This document shows positions 1 through 8,512 of a stretch of 64,000 bases of DNA, piece after piece. Origin of the DNA: a bacterium (GTDB lineage: Bacteria > Armatimonadota > Abditibacteriia > Abditibacteriales > Abditibacteriaceae); NCBI GenBank assembly GCA_004172935.1, contig SDZD01000017.1:38912-102911 (forward strand), written 5' to 3'. Both the position numbers and the translations under genes were made by a program. Position 1 is the first letter of the stretch. Each line of letters starts with the position of its first letter. The notes beneath the pieces were generated by a model. That model ran no database searches, was not told the DNA's origin, and saw only the letters and a program-made list of their open reading frames with translations.

Positions 1-374
1 GTGAGAGGAAATACGGCGTTGCGAATGATGGCGCCGCGCAAAGTCACGTTCTGACAGCCACGAAAATAGACGCCGCCCTTCGAGTTGTCCTGCATCAAAA
101 ACGTCGCCCCAGTTGCGTCGATTTCAAAGTCCTTCAGGTCGGCAAATTCCAGATTGGCCCCGGTGTTGGAGGAAGGGATTTTATAGAAGCCAGCGGGCAC
201 AACGACCTTCTTTTGCCCGGCCTTGAACGCCGCCAAAATGCCATCGCGCAACTGTTCGGGATGGTCGGGCGAAATAGCTATCGTGGCAGGCTGGGCCATA
301 GCGGGGCTAAGCGGAAGTGGCGCAACGCCCATCGAAAGCAACAGGACGCTCCAAAGGAGCGGGGATATTTTCAT
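1..374 (-). CDS. Secreted right-handed beta-helix (pectate-lyase-like) protein, partial
   Basis: The gene begins with ATG at 374 on the minus strand and runs off the left edge, so only about 124 N-terminal residues are visible. They start with a signal peptide (MKISPLLWSVLLLSMG, then an Ala-rich end near AMAQ). Next come a segment like the start of pectate-lyase-fold proteins (HPEQLRDGILAAFKAGQKK, then VVVPAGFYKIP) and a first helical turn (FRGCQNVTLRGAIIRN). Proteins of this type are usually extracellular polysaccharide-binding or polysaccharide-degrading enzymes. The catalytic part is outside the window, so the substrate is unknown. It is transcribed divergently from the oxidase gene at 434. 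Confidence 0.7.
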   Translation of the reverse strand, partial: MKISPLLWSVLLLSMGVAPLPLSPAMAQPATIAISPDHPEQLRDGILAAFKAGQKKVVVPAGFYKIPSSNTGANLEFADLKDFEIDATGATFLMQDNSKGGVYFRGCQNVTLRGAIIRNAVFPL

Positions 375-433
375 GTGGGTAGGAATAGAACTTTATACCG
401 TCGCACGCGCAAATGTCGTAAAAACTTTGGCAC

Positions 434-1612
434 ATGGGTAACTCAGCAGATGTTATTGTGTTGGGGTTGGGGGCGATGGGGAGCGCGGCCTGTTATCAAC
501 TGGCGAAGCGCGGGGCGAGTGTTATTGGCATCGACCAGTTTTCGCCGCCACATATGTCGGGTTCGACTCATGGCGATACGCGGTTGACTCGTCAGGCGAT
601 TGGTGAGGGCGAAGCCTATACGCCGTTGGCGCTTCGCTCTTATCAGCTGTGGGATGAAATCGAGAAGCAGAGCGGGCAGCAGCTGTTGACCATTACGGGT
701 GGGGTTATCATCGCCGAACCGCAGGGGTTTTCGCAGGCTCATGGCAACGTCGATTTCATGAGTAACACGCTGAGGTCGGCGCAGAAATATGGTATTGCCC
801 ACGAACGTCTTACGAATGCGGATATTCAAGCGCGTTACCCACAGTTCAAAGTGAAGGGGCATGAGGTGGGGTACTTCGAGTACAACGCCGGATTTTTGCG
901 GCCCGAACGATGCGTCGAAGCGCAACTGGAACTAGCGAAGCGCGATGGAGCCGATATTCACACCGACGAGAAGGTATTAAGCTTCACGCAGCATACGGAC
1001 GGGGTAACGGTAGCGACCGATAAAGGAGAGTACCACGCCCAAAAGCTGATTATCTCGGCGGGTTCGTGGCTGTCGGAGTTGTTGGAGCCACAGTACGAGG
1101 GGCTGTTTAAGGTGTATCGTCAGGTGCTGTACTGGTTCGACATCGCCGACAATTATCTCTCGTTCGCGCCGGAAAATTTCCCGGTCTTCATCTGGGATTT
1201 TGGGACGGGCAACGATGAGGCGATGTATGGTTTCCCGGCTATCGACGGGGCACAAGGCGGGCTGAAAGTGGCGCGCGAGGAGTACCAAGTGACAACAACG
1301 CCCGAATCGGTGGAGCGCACCGTGAGCGATGCCGAAACCGACGTGATGTTCGAGCGCTGCATCGAGCCGCACCTGATCGGGGTGAAACGCGAGTGCTTGA
1401 AGGCTACTACCTGCCTTTATACCGTCACGCCGGATTCGGGGTTCGTTATTGATGTTCACCCCCAACATAAGGATGTTATCATCGCCTCACCGTGTTCGGG
1501 GCATGGCTTCAAGCATTCGGCGGCGATTGGCGAAGCATTGGCGCAGATGGCGACGGGGGGAAAATCAAGCATCGACATGAGCGCCTTTTCACTGGGCCGT
1601 TTTCGCAGGTAA
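434..1612 (+). CDS. solA: FAD-dependent N-methyltryptophan/sarcosine oxidase-like protein
   Basis: 392 residues, the usual length of the monomeric sarcosine oxidase/N-methyltryptophan oxidase (SolA) family. An N-terminal dinucleotide-binding GxGxxG motif (GLGAMGSAACYQLAKRG) sits at residues 11-27. The family's STHGDTRLTR segment follows. Near residue 320, KATTCLYTVTPDSGFVID holds the Cys that in this family carries covalent FAD. Family enzymes oxidatively demethylate secondary amino acids, giving formaldehyde, the amino acid and H2O2; the exact substrate cannot be read here. The start codon lacks a strong ribosome-binding site. The gene is convergent with the exporter gene, two bases from its end. 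Confidence 0.82.
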   Translation: MGNSADVIVLGLGAMGSAACYQLAKRGASVIGIDQFSPPHMSGSTHGDTRLTRQAIGEGEAYTPLALRSYQLWDEIEKQSGQQLLTITGGVIIAEPQGFSQAHGNVDFMSNTLRSAQKYGIAHERLTNADIQARYPQFKVKGHEVGYFEYNAGFLRPERCVEAQLELAKRDGADIHTDEKVLSFTQHTDGVTVATDKGEYHAQKLIISAGSWLSELLEPQYEGLFKVYRQVLYWFDIADNYLSFAPENFPVFIWDFGTGNDEAMYGFPAIDGAQGGLKVAREEYQVTTTPESVERTVSDAETDVMFERCIEPHLIGVKRECLKATTCLYTVTPDSGFVIDVHPQHKDVIIASPCSGHGFKHSAAIGEALAQMATGGKSSIDMSAFSLGRFRR

Positions 1613-1614
1613 GT

Positions 1615-2886
1615 TCAGGCTTCGGCGCAAGCTATGGTTTCGATTGATTCTTCGCTGCGCGAGATGGCCCAACTGAGCATGGTAAGGGCGATGCCGAAGA
1701 GCAGCAAAATGGCGCCAACGAAGGGAGTGGCCCTGATGCCCCATGCCGAATCGACGACATGGGCGCCGATGAAGGCACCCGCCGCGATACCCAAATTGAA
1801 GAACGACTGGTTGAGTCCGCCCGCCACCGATTCAGTTCCGGGGGCTTTGCTGGTGGCCTGACGCAGAACCATCAGCTGCATTCCGGGGTTAGCGCTGAAG
1901 ATGAATACGCTCAGGGCGATAGCCGACACCGAAGCGGCGATGGGGTTGGGAGCAGCCCAACCGAAAGCGAGCAACCCCGCAAGGATGGCAAGGAATATTC
2001 CGATGACGCCACCGTGCAAATTGCCATCAGCAGCACGACCACCCAAGAAATTACCGGCGGTAATGCCCAACCCAATCAAGCACAATACCAACATCAAAGC
2101 GGCGGGGCTAAGTCCCGATACCGATTCTAAGATGGTAGGAATGTAGGTGTAGGCGCAGAAAATACCCGCCCAACTGACGGTCGCAATGGCGAAAGCCAGC
2201 AGCATCTGGGGTTGGCGAAGCGCAGGCAGGCTGTCCTTGAAGGAGGGCGGCGTTTCGCCCTTGATGGTATCGGGAATGTAGCGGGCGATGAGTCCGGCAG
2301 CCGTGAGGCCGAGCAACCCAGCGAAGGCGAAGGGGATTCTCCATCCCAGACTTTGGCCGATGAGCGAGCCGACAGGCACAATCGTCGCCATCGCCAGAGA
2401 GAGGCCGCAAAAGACGAAGCCAATCGCGCTGGCCTCACGCCCCCTGCCGACCAGGCGCGACGCCACGTGGGCAGCGATGGCGAAGAACGCGCCGTGACCA
2501 AAGGCGTTCACGAAACGCATCAGCATCAGGAACTGGTAGCTGGGAGCAAATGCCGCCAGAATGTTGGTAACGAAATAAAGCAGCATCAACCACATCAGCG
2601 ACTTGCGCTGTGGGGCGTTGAGCAGGAACGCCGACACGAAGGGCGCGGCCAGAGTGACTCCCAATGCGTAGCCGCTAACGAGCAAACCCGCCGCAGAAAT
2701 GGAAACCGATAAATCTCTGGAAATGGTCGGGAGCAGCGCCGAGGGCAGGAACTCGGTAGTCCCAATCGTAAAAGCCCCCGCAGCGAGCGCAATGATGGCA
2801 GCGTTCGTATTCGGGGAAGGCGAACCCCCTGAGCCAGCAGCTAATTCGCTGTTGACCAGTTCCGCGATAGGTGGTTGATTCGACAT
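1615..2886 (-). CDS. MFS transporter, DHA1 (AraJ/NepI-like) family
   Basis: About 423 residues from the chosen ATG at 2886 (MSNQPPIAEL). An upstream TTG at 2922 is possible but lies inside the promoter. Around twelve hydrophobic segments are visible. The first loop has TIGTTEFLPSALLPTISRDL, typical of the DHA1 sugar or drug efflux group related to AraJ and YdhP, and the loop after helix 2 has the APQRKSLMW variant of the MFS signature. It probably exports a small molecule by proton antiport. It is divergent from the DeoR-type regulator at 2941 and shares a 54-bp control region with it, which suggests control by that regulator. Confidence 0.85.
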   Translation of the reverse strand: MSNQPPIAELVNSELAAGSGGSPSPNTNAAIIALAAGAFTIGTTEFLPSALLPTISRDLSVSISAAGLLVSGYALGVTLAAPFVSAFLLNAPQRKSLMWLMLLYFVTNILAAFAPSYQFLMLMRFVNAFGHGAFFAIAAHVASRLVGRGREASAIGFVFCGLSLAMATIVPVGSLIGQSLGWRIPFAFAGLLGLTAAGLIARYIPDTIKGETPPSFKDSLPALRQPQMLLAFAIATVSWAGIFCAYTYIPTILESVSGLSPAALMLVLCLIGLGITAGNFLGGRAADGNLHGGVIGIFLAILAGLLAFGWAAPNPIAASVSAIALSVFIFSANPGMQLMVLRQATSKAPGTESVAGGLNQSFFNLGIAAGAFIGAHVVDSAWGIRATPFVGAILLLFGIALTMLSWAISRSEESIETIACAEA

Positions 2887-2901
2887 CGTAATTCTGCGTT
2901 C

Positions 2902-2934
2902 TTGCACGATACAATAACGCAACTATACTGACAA
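2902..2934. promoter_or_regulatory. Overlapping divergent promoters between MFS and DeoR genes
   Basis: On the plus strand TTGCAC (2902-2907) and TATACT (2924-2929) are 16 bp apart. On the minus strand TTGTCA (2934-2929) and TATCGT (2911-2906) are 17 bp apart. The two promoters occupy the same 33 bp, so RNA polymerase at one should block the other. The predicted plus-strand start falls only a few bases before the ATG at 2941, and no ribosome-binding site is present, so the regulator mRNA may be leaderless. Confidence 0.45.
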
Positions 2935-2940
2935 ATACGC

Positions 2941-3729
2941 ATGAACCCGCAAAAAGATGCAAAAAACCGCACAATTTTGCCCGAAGAGCGTCGGCGCATC
3001 ATCCTCGACACGCTCAAGCGCGATGGCAAAGTGCTTTCGAGCGAACTGGCGCTTGAGCTTGCGACTTCGGAAGACACGGTGCGCCGCGACCTCAAGGAAC
3101 TGGAGGACGCGGGACTTTTGCAGCGCGTGCATGGCGGGGCACTGCCACAAACTCCGGTGCCGCACGAATACAAAGAGCGGAGTCGGCGCGACACCATCGC
3201 GAAGGAAGCCATCGGCAAGGCGGCGGCGACGCTGGTCGGGCCAACCGACACCGTGCTACTCGATGGAGGCACCACGATATTGCAAGTGGCACGCGCACTT
3301 CCGCCTTCGTTTCGGGGCACGGTCATCACCAGCAACCTGAACGCAGTTCTGGCTTTGGCCGAACACCCGGAGGCCGATGTCATTGTGCTTGGCGGCAAGC
3401 TGCACAAGCCGATTCTGGGCTGCATCGGCTCGCAGGTCGCGAACGAAATCGCCAAAGTTCAGGCCGATATTTGCTTTATGGGCGCGACCAGCCTCGACCC
3501 GACCAGTGGACTGGCCAGCCTCGATTACGAAGAGGCGCATATAAAACGCGCTATGGTAGCCGCTTCTTCGCGCGTGGTCGCCGTGCTTTCGAGCGAGAAG
3601 TTGGGCACAGCCTCGCCCTTCCTGTTCGCCTCGATGGAAGAACTCGATTATTTGGTGACGGGCAAATCGGCCCCCGCCGAGGTAGTGGAACAGTGCCGCC
3701 TGTTAGGCGTTGAGGTGCTGCAAGGCTAA
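2941..3729 (+). CDS. DeoR/GlpR-family transcriptional regulator
   Basis: 262 residues, the standard length of the family. Residues 14-70 form the DeoR winged helix (ERRRIILDTLKRDGKV, SSELALELATSEDTVRRDL, then LLQRVHGGALP). The rest is the sugar-phosphate sensor domain, with IGKAAATLVGPTDTVLLDGG and a SNLNAVLALAEH segment, a fold related to ribose-5-phosphate isomerase. Such proteins repress sugar or nucleoside genes until a phosphorylated sugar binds. The neighbours (divergent exporter, downstream HAD phosphatase) fit sugar-phosphate control. No ribosome-binding site precedes the ATG. Confidence 0.9.
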   Translation: MNPQKDAKNRTILPEERRRIILDTLKRDGKVLSSELALELATSEDTVRRDLKELEDAGLLQRVHGGALPQTPVPHEYKERSRRDTIAKEAIGKAAATLVGPTDTVLLDGGTTILQVARALPPSFRGTVITSNLNAVLALAEHPEADVIVLGGKLHKPILGCIGSQVANEIAKVQADICFMGATSLDPTSGLASLDYEEAHIKRAMVAASSRVVAVLSSEKLGTASPFLFASMEELDYLVTGKSAPAEVVEQCRLLGVEVLQG

Positions 3730-3770
3730 CGAACCTCCCCGCCCACAACACGAACGAGAGAAACACGATT

Positions 3771-4430
3771 ATGATGAAGAAAATACCATTTGACAGAGCC
3801 GATGTTGATGCTCTGATCTTCGACATGGATGGCACCATCGTCGATAACATTCCCCACCACGACCAGAGCTGGATCAGCTGGGCGAAACGCGAAGGACTCG
3901 ATTATTCCGAAGAGGAGTTGTTCGCCCGCACGCACGGTACCATCAGCGAAATCATGCTGCGCCTCTTCCCCGATGCGACTGAAGAGGAGCGCTTCGAATT
4001 GGGAGAACGTAAAGAGGCTCTTTACCGCGACATCTACCAACCCCACCTGGCTGCCCTACCCGGTCTGGAAGAGTTTTTGGCTGGGGCACGCGAGCATTCG
4101 CTGCGTATCGGGTTGGCAACGGCAGGCGATGCCACGAACATCGCCTTCACCGTCGATGGGCTGAATATCCGCTCGCAGTTCGACAGTTTGGTCGGTAGCG
4201 AAGACGTGACCTACGGCAAACCCCACCCCGAAGTCTTTTTAGTGGCCGCCCAGAAAATCGGCGTCGATCCGCAGAGATGCCTCGCCTTCGAAGATTCGGT
4301 CGCCGGAGTGGAAGCTGTGCGTCGAGCGGGCATGAAGTGCATCGTCGTCAATCAGATGGCGCCGCGCGAAAAGTACGGCGACACCTCGCATGTTCTGGAT
4401 TGGATTGAGGATTACCGGGGCTTGGGCTAA
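3771..4430 (+). CDS. HAD hydrolase, beta-phosphoglucomutase-like
   Basis: 219 residues. HAD motif I is FDMDGTIVDN near residues 19-28, with both catalytic Asp. A helical cap follows. Motif II is LATAGD, motif III has YGKPHPEVF, and motif IV is FEDSVAGVEAVRRAGM. The layout matches the beta-phosphoglucomutase/2-deoxyglucose-6-phosphatase group, which act on small sugar phosphates. Two adjacent ATG codons (3771, 3774) could start it. It lies 41 bp after the DeoR gene in the same direction, so it is probably co-transcribed, and it is closed by the hairpin at 4444. Confidence 0.85.
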   Translation: MMKKIPFDRADVDALIFDMDGTIVDNIPHHDQSWISWAKREGLDYSEEELFARTHGTISEIMLRLFPDATEEERFELGERKEALYRDIYQPHLAALPGLEEFLAGAREHSLRIGLATAGDATNIAFTVDGLNIRSQFDSLVGSEDVTYGKPHPEVFLVAAQKIGVDPQRCLAFEDSVAGVEAVRRAGMKCIVVNQMAPREKYGDTSHVLDWIEDYRGLG

Positions 4431-4443
4431 AGCAGTACAAGTA

Positions 4444-4474
4444 GCAGAAAAGCGGTGTAAAACCGCCTTTCTGC
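4444..4474 (+). terminator. Hairpin after the HAD gene
   Basis: Arms of 13 bases (4444-4456 and 4462-4474, 12 of 13 paired) enclose a five-base loop just after the stop codon. No long T-run follows. Confidence 0.5.
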
Positions 4475-4576
4475 ATATAACGAAAAGTGCGAATCGTGCT
4501 ATTGAAAATGGGGATTGGTTCTAACGCCTTAGCTCCGGTTAATTAGAAAATCAATGCACCTAATTTTTGAATCACG

Positions 4577-7171
4577 ATGAAACAGACGATGGCACTCCGG
4601 CACTTTGGCGCAATTGGCACGCGCAAAACCTCGACTTCGGTAGCAGCATTTATGGTGGTGCTGGGTGGCTTGCACTTCACAACTTCGGCTCAGGCCGTAG
4701 TGCAGCAGAACGCGGCACAGAAGACCGTGACCATCGCCGATGATGCGGGTAATTTGAAGTTGCGGCTGAATTACGATAACCAGTGCGTTCTGGATGAGGT
4801 GACGGTGCGCGGGCGTCAGGTGTTGGCGCCATCGGGAACGGCCAGCGGCATTTTGATTGGGGGGCAGTGGTACACGACTCGGCGCGGCATCGCTGCGCCT
4901 AAAGTGGTCGCGGGTAAGGACTCGGTCGAAGTGAGCGGCATCGTTTTTGGCAAAGCGGGCGAGGAGATTCGCGAGACGTGGAACTTCAAGGTGCTGAGCG
5001 ACCGTATCGCGTGGCGCATCAGTCGCAGTTATCCCAAACAGGTCGATGTCCAGGATGCGGCGTTTCCGTCGTGGAATTTCGCCAACATGACGACTTGGAC
5101 CGGTGGCATTCTCGATAACGGGGGCGTGGTGTGGAACAAGTACCTCGAAAACCCCAACACCACTTATGGCGCACACGCCGGAATGGTGACGCTGTGGAAC
5201 CGCGAAAAGAACGACTGTTTGCGCATCACCCCGACCCTGGGACAGGGGTTGCACGGCACGGTGCGTTTTTCGCATCAGCCGCAGCCAACGGGCGCCGAAT
5301 TCACTTTCAACTACGCCGTCAGCAACGACGAGTTGAAGCCCAAATACAATCTGAATCGCTATCTGGGAGATCGGCAGGATTTGTGGGCGCCGTTTCAGGA
5401 GCAGGCGGGCGAGCAGAGCGCCGAGTTCACGTTACAGGCGCTCGACTACGCCCAAACCTATGACCGAGGCACCATCAAGGGACTCGATGCCAGCAGCATC
5501 CGCGAGATGATGAACACCGCCGGACGCTATGGGGTTATCGACAACAAGTTAGTCGGCGGCAACGGCTGGCGCTCAGGCTACATCTGCTTGCACGAGCAGT
5601 GGTTCGCACAAATTGGGATGGTGTTGAACGACCCGCTTTACGACACGAATTACTCCCAGGCCCTCGACTACTACCGCGACAATGCCATCAAACCCGATGG
5701 ACGCGTTTTGTCGCGCTGGAAGTACGACGCGGGCGATGCGATGGGGGGCACCTATACCCCTAAGGGCTTTTATGAAGCGCAGTGGGGCTACCTGCTAGAT
5801 TCACAAACCGACTACGTCATCAACGTATCGGAGCAATTCGACCTGACAGGTGACACCAAATGGCTCGCGGGTCAAAAGCAGACCTGCGAAAAAGTGCTCG
5901 ACTATCTGTTGCGCCGCGAGGTGGGCAACAGCGGAGTGGTGGCGATGCTGACCGATTCGCGCCACGAACATAAAGGCAGCGACTGGTTCGACATTGTGTG
6001 GGCGGCGCACCGCAACGGCATCGTCAACGCCGAACTTTATTACGCCCTGACGATGTGGGCCGAACACGAGGAAACACTGGGCGATACCCAAAAAGCAGCC
6101 TATTACCGCACCTTCGCCGCCCGATTGAAGGAGAACTTCAATCGCCCCATCGAAGAGGGCGGCTTGTGGGACGCGAAGAACCAATGGTACGTGTACTGGC
6201 TCGATAAGGACGGCTCGGCGCACGGCAATAACCTGTTCACGGCGGTTAACTTCGCCGCCATCAGCTATGGGCTGTGCGACGATAAAGAGCGCCAGAAAGT
6301 GATTCTCGACCGCATCGAAAGCGAGATGCAGAAGGAGAACCTGTTCCACTGGCCGACCAACTTCTTCCCTTTCGAGGCCGACGAAGTGAGTGGCGGCAAC
6401 ATGCCGTTCCCGAACTACGAGAACGGCGAAATCTTCATGTCGTGGGGCGAGATCGCCGTGCGTGCCTACGCCAAATATAACCCGGCACTGGCGCTCAAAT
6501 ACATCAAAAAAGCGCTCGACCGCTACGAAAAGGACGGCCTCTCGTTTCAGCGCTACGACCGCCGCACCGCAGCGGGCGAAGGCGACGACATCCTCTCTGG
6601 CAACTGCATGACGGTGGTGGGACTGTATCGCAACATTTACGGTTTGCAACCCAAAGGCAACCGACTGTATCTGGAACCGCACCTCGTCCCTGAACTGAAC
6701 GGCACCCAGTTGCCGTACCAGTTGGGCGGTCGCAACTACAAAATCGACCTCGACACCACAGGTTCAGCCATCACAACTCAAGGCGTCACAGTGCGCGCTG
6801 CTTCGCCCTTCGCACTGGCAGCAACCGATTCGGGCGCGCAATATTTCCCGGCACAAAGCAAACAGTGGGCACTTGCAGTGACACCGCCCGCAGCCAAAGG
6901 CAAATCAGCCACACCGCGCACCATCAGCGTGCAAATCCAGAGTTGGCCAACGGAAGGCGATGTCCCGCGCACATGGTCGGAATCGGCAGTTGGAGTCAAA
7001 GGCAAAACCACCCACATCGTAGCCGCCCTTCGCCCCAATGCCGCTTACAAACTCAAAGTCGATGGCAAAGCGAAAACCCTACGCAGCGATAGCGAAGGCA
7101 AACTGACCTTCACTGCCAGCCCGAAAGCGAATAAGGCGACGGCATTTGATTTGAGCGCCGTGACACCGTAA
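4577..7171 (+). CDS. Secreted (alpha/alpha)6-barrel glycoside hydrolase, family not assigned
   Basis: 864 residues. A long signal peptide ends near residue 38 (ending TTSAQA). Residues about 45-290 are a beta-rich N-terminal domain, and about 300-700 an alpha-helical toroid typical of six-hairpin glycosidases. The stretches DWFDIVWAAHRNGIVNAELY and GGTYTPKGFYEAQWGYL look like the carboxylate-bearing loops of that fold. A beta-domain closes the protein. The architecture suggests removal of a sugar from plant or microbial polysaccharide outside the cell; the sugar cannot be told from sequence alone. GH63, GH78 or GH95-like families are alternatives. A LacI-type regulator gene follows, fitting a carbohydrate-use locus. 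Confidence 0.62.
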   Translation: MKQTMALRHFGAIGTRKTSTSVAAFMVVLGGLHFTTSAQAVVQQNAAQKTVTIADDAGNLKLRLNYDNQCVLDEVTVRGRQVLAPSGTASGILIGGQWYTTRRGIAAPKVVAGKDSVEVSGIVFGKAGEEIRETWNFKVLSDRIAWRISRSYPKQVDVQDAAFPSWNFANMTTWTGGILDNGGVVWNKYLENPNTTYGAHAGMVTLWNREKNDCLRITPTLGQGLHGTVRFSHQPQPTGAEFTFNYAVSNDELKPKYNLNRYLGDRQDLWAPFQEQAGEQSAEFTLQALDYAQTYDRGTIKGLDASSIREMMNTAGRYGVIDNKLVGGNGWRSGYICLHEQWFAQIGMVLNDPLYDTNYSQALDYYRDNAIKPDGRVLSRWKYDAGDAMGGTYTPKGFYEAQWGYLLDSQTDYVINVSEQFDLTGDTKWLAGQKQTCEKVLDYLLRREVGNSGVVAMLTDSRHEHKGSDWFDIVWAAHRNGIVNAELYYALTMWAEHEETLGDTQKAAYYRTFAARLKENFNRPIEEGGLWDAKNQWYVYWLDKDGSAHGNNLFTAVNFAAISYGLCDDKERQKVILDRIESEMQKENLFHWPTNFFPFEADEVSGGNMPFPNYENGEIFMSWGEIAVRAYAKYNPALALKYIKKALDRYEKDGLSFQRYDRRTAAGEGDDILSGNCMTVVGLYRNIYGLQPKGNRLYLEPHLVPELNGTQLPYQLGGRNYKIDLDTTGSAITTQGVTVRAASPFALAATDSGAQYFPAQSKQWALAVTPPAAKGKSATPRTISVQIQSWPTEGDVPRTWSESAVGVKGKTTHIVAALRPNAAYKLKVDGKAKTLRSDSEGKLTFTASPKANKATAFDLSAVTP

Positions 7172-7189
7172 GAAGGCACATTATACGCA

Positions 7190-7250
7190 GGGGACAATCA
7201 ACCTAATAAGCGGTGATTGTCCCCTATAGGGGCGAACCTTGTGTTCGCCC
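7190..7250. repeat. Paired palindromes, REP-like intergenic element
   Basis: Two adjacent hairpins: an 11-bp stem (7190-7200 with 7214-7224) and an 8-bp stem with arms GGGCGAAC and GTTCGCCC (7230-7237, 7243-7250). The second is the core of a palindromic intergenic repeat I recall as common across many bacterial phyla. It may also end transcription of the glycosidase gene. Confidence 0.5.
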
Positions 7251-7310
7251 TCCACTAATTCCCTGCCAACGTTGAGCATACGGCAACAAATCCAGCCGCC
7301 GCCTAGTGGT

Positions 7311-7329
7311 TCGGTAAAATAATTACCGA
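7311..7329. promoter_or_regulatory. Candidate autoregulatory operator of the LacI-type gene
   Basis: Perfect inverted repeat with 7-bp arms TCGGTAA and TTACCGA around a 5-bp AT-rich centre, about 40 bp before the regulator start codon. The position suits self-repression. The odd spacing is unusual for LacI proteins, so the assignment is tentative. Confidence 0.35.
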
Positions 7330-7367
7330 TTCGCCGTCGCGTTACCGCGATGGAAAATCTGTAAGAT

Positions 7368-8417
7368 ATGGCCACTGATTCCCGGAAACGACAAGCGAAG
7401 AGAGAGGATGGGCGCCCGAAGACGGCGACATTGGCGGATGTGGCGAAGGTCGCCGGGGTGACCTCCATGACGGTTTCCAGGGTCATCAAGGGCAGTGGTT
7501 ATGTGGCGCCCGCCACGCGCGAAGTGGTGCTGCGCGCGGCTCAGGAGTTGAACTACACCGCCAACCTCGCGGCGCGGGCGTTGGTGACGGGACGAACCGG
7601 CGCAATCGCCATTATCAGCGGCGATTTGAACCTGCCTTACTGCGCGAATATCGTCTATTTGTTCGACTCGTTGCTGTCGGCGAGCGGCTATCAAATCCAT
7701 CTGCTGCACACACGCGGCGAACTGCGCGACCTCATCAATTCGACCAATTCGGCTTCGGTCGATGGTGTTATTGTGGCTGGGATGCATCATTTCTTCGAGG
7801 AATTGAGTTCGCTCGACCGCCACGTTATTCCGCCCTGTGTGCATGTTGGCATCACCAAACCGTCGCAGGGCGATTACGTTCACGTCGATTTGCGCCCTGC
7901 CGTCGAGGAGGCGCTGGAACGGATGTTGGCTGCCGGACGCAAGCGTATTGCGCTTGTCGGAGTGGGGAGTCACCTATCAGTCGATGAAACCGAAATTCGC
8001 CCGCAAACCTACATTTCGATGATGCAGAACGCGGGGCGCGAACTCGAATTTGTGAGTGCCAGTCCACGCTATGAGGTGCCGGGGCCAGAGCGCGTGAACA
8101 TCATCAAGCAATATATCGAGGCTAATGGCTGCCCCGATGGCTTGCTGTGCTTCAACGACGACATCGCCATCCAAACCTATCGAGCGCTGATGGATTTGGG
8201 TTATCGCATTCCCGAAGATGTGTTGCTGGTCGGGTGCGACGGCTTGCCCATCCTGCAATATTTCGAGCCACCGCTCAGCACCATCGCCCAGCCGATGGAA
8301 GAGATGTGTGCGCTGGCATGGAAGTTCTTGCAGAACCGCATCGCCACCCCCGACGCACCGCCACAATGCACCAATTTCGACGCTCAGTTGATTGTGCGTA
8401 AGTCACTCCAAAACTAA
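7368..8417 (+). CDS. LacI-family transcriptional regulator
   Basis: 349 residues. Residues 22-75 hold the LacI helix-turn-helix and hinge (ATLADVAKVAGVTSMTVSRV, then NYTANLAARALVTGRTGAI). The rest is a periplasmic-binding-protein-like sensor domain, with the typical DGLLCFNDDIAIQTYRALMD segment and C-terminal ILQYFEPPLSTIAQP. Such regulators repress carbohydrate genes until a sugar binds. It sits between a secreted glycosidase and the prepilin/beta-galactosidase genes, and a perfect LacI-type palindrome lies in the promoter just downstream (8479). Control of the flanking hydrolase genes is inferred. Confidence 0.9.
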   Translation: MATDSRKRQAKREDGRPKTATLADVAKVAGVTSMTVSRVIKGSGYVAPATREVVLRAAQELNYTANLAARALVTGRTGAIAIISGDLNLPYCANIVYLFDSLLSASGYQIHLLHTRGELRDLINSTNSASVDGVIVAGMHHFFEELSSLDRHVIPPCVHVGITKPSQGDYVHVDLRPAVEEALERMLAAGRKRIALVGVGSHLSVDETEIRPQTYISMMQNAGRELEFVSASPRYEVPGPERVNIIKQYIEANGCPDGLLCFNDDIAIQTYRALMDLGYRIPEDVLLVGCDGLPILQYFEPPLSTIAQPMEEMCALAWKFLQNRIATPDAPPQCTNFDAQLIVRKSLQN

Positions 8418-8434
8418 CCCGACAAATAATTTTC

Positions 8435-8456
8435 ATTCGCTGTTTGAACAGCGAAT
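8435..8456. terminator. 10-bp perfect inverted repeat after the LacI gene
   Basis: Arms ATTCGCTGTT and AACAGCGAAT with a 2-base centre. It follows the regulator stop codon and overlaps the putative -35 of the next promoter, so it could be a terminator or another operator. Confidence 0.4.
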
Positions 8457-8490
8457 AAAGTGGGTATAATATTCATCGGTTAGCGCTAAC
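8444..8490 (+). promoter_or_regulatory. Promoter of the prepilin-like gene with LacI-type operator
   Basis: TATAAT at 8465-8470 is a perfect -10 box; TTGAAC at 8444-8449 is a weak -35 with a 15-bp spacer. The perfect palindrome GTTAGCGCTAAC at 8479-8490 has the central CG dinucleotide typical of LacI-family operators and covers the expected transcription start, a classic repression position. Confidence 0.6.
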
Positions 8491-8512
8491 ACATTTTACA
8501 TTCAGGGTTTCC

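Noticed and set aside
443..1468. Long minus-strand open frames opposite the oxidase gene
   Set aside because: Strand shadows of a GC-rich coding gene; they lack start signals and family motifs.
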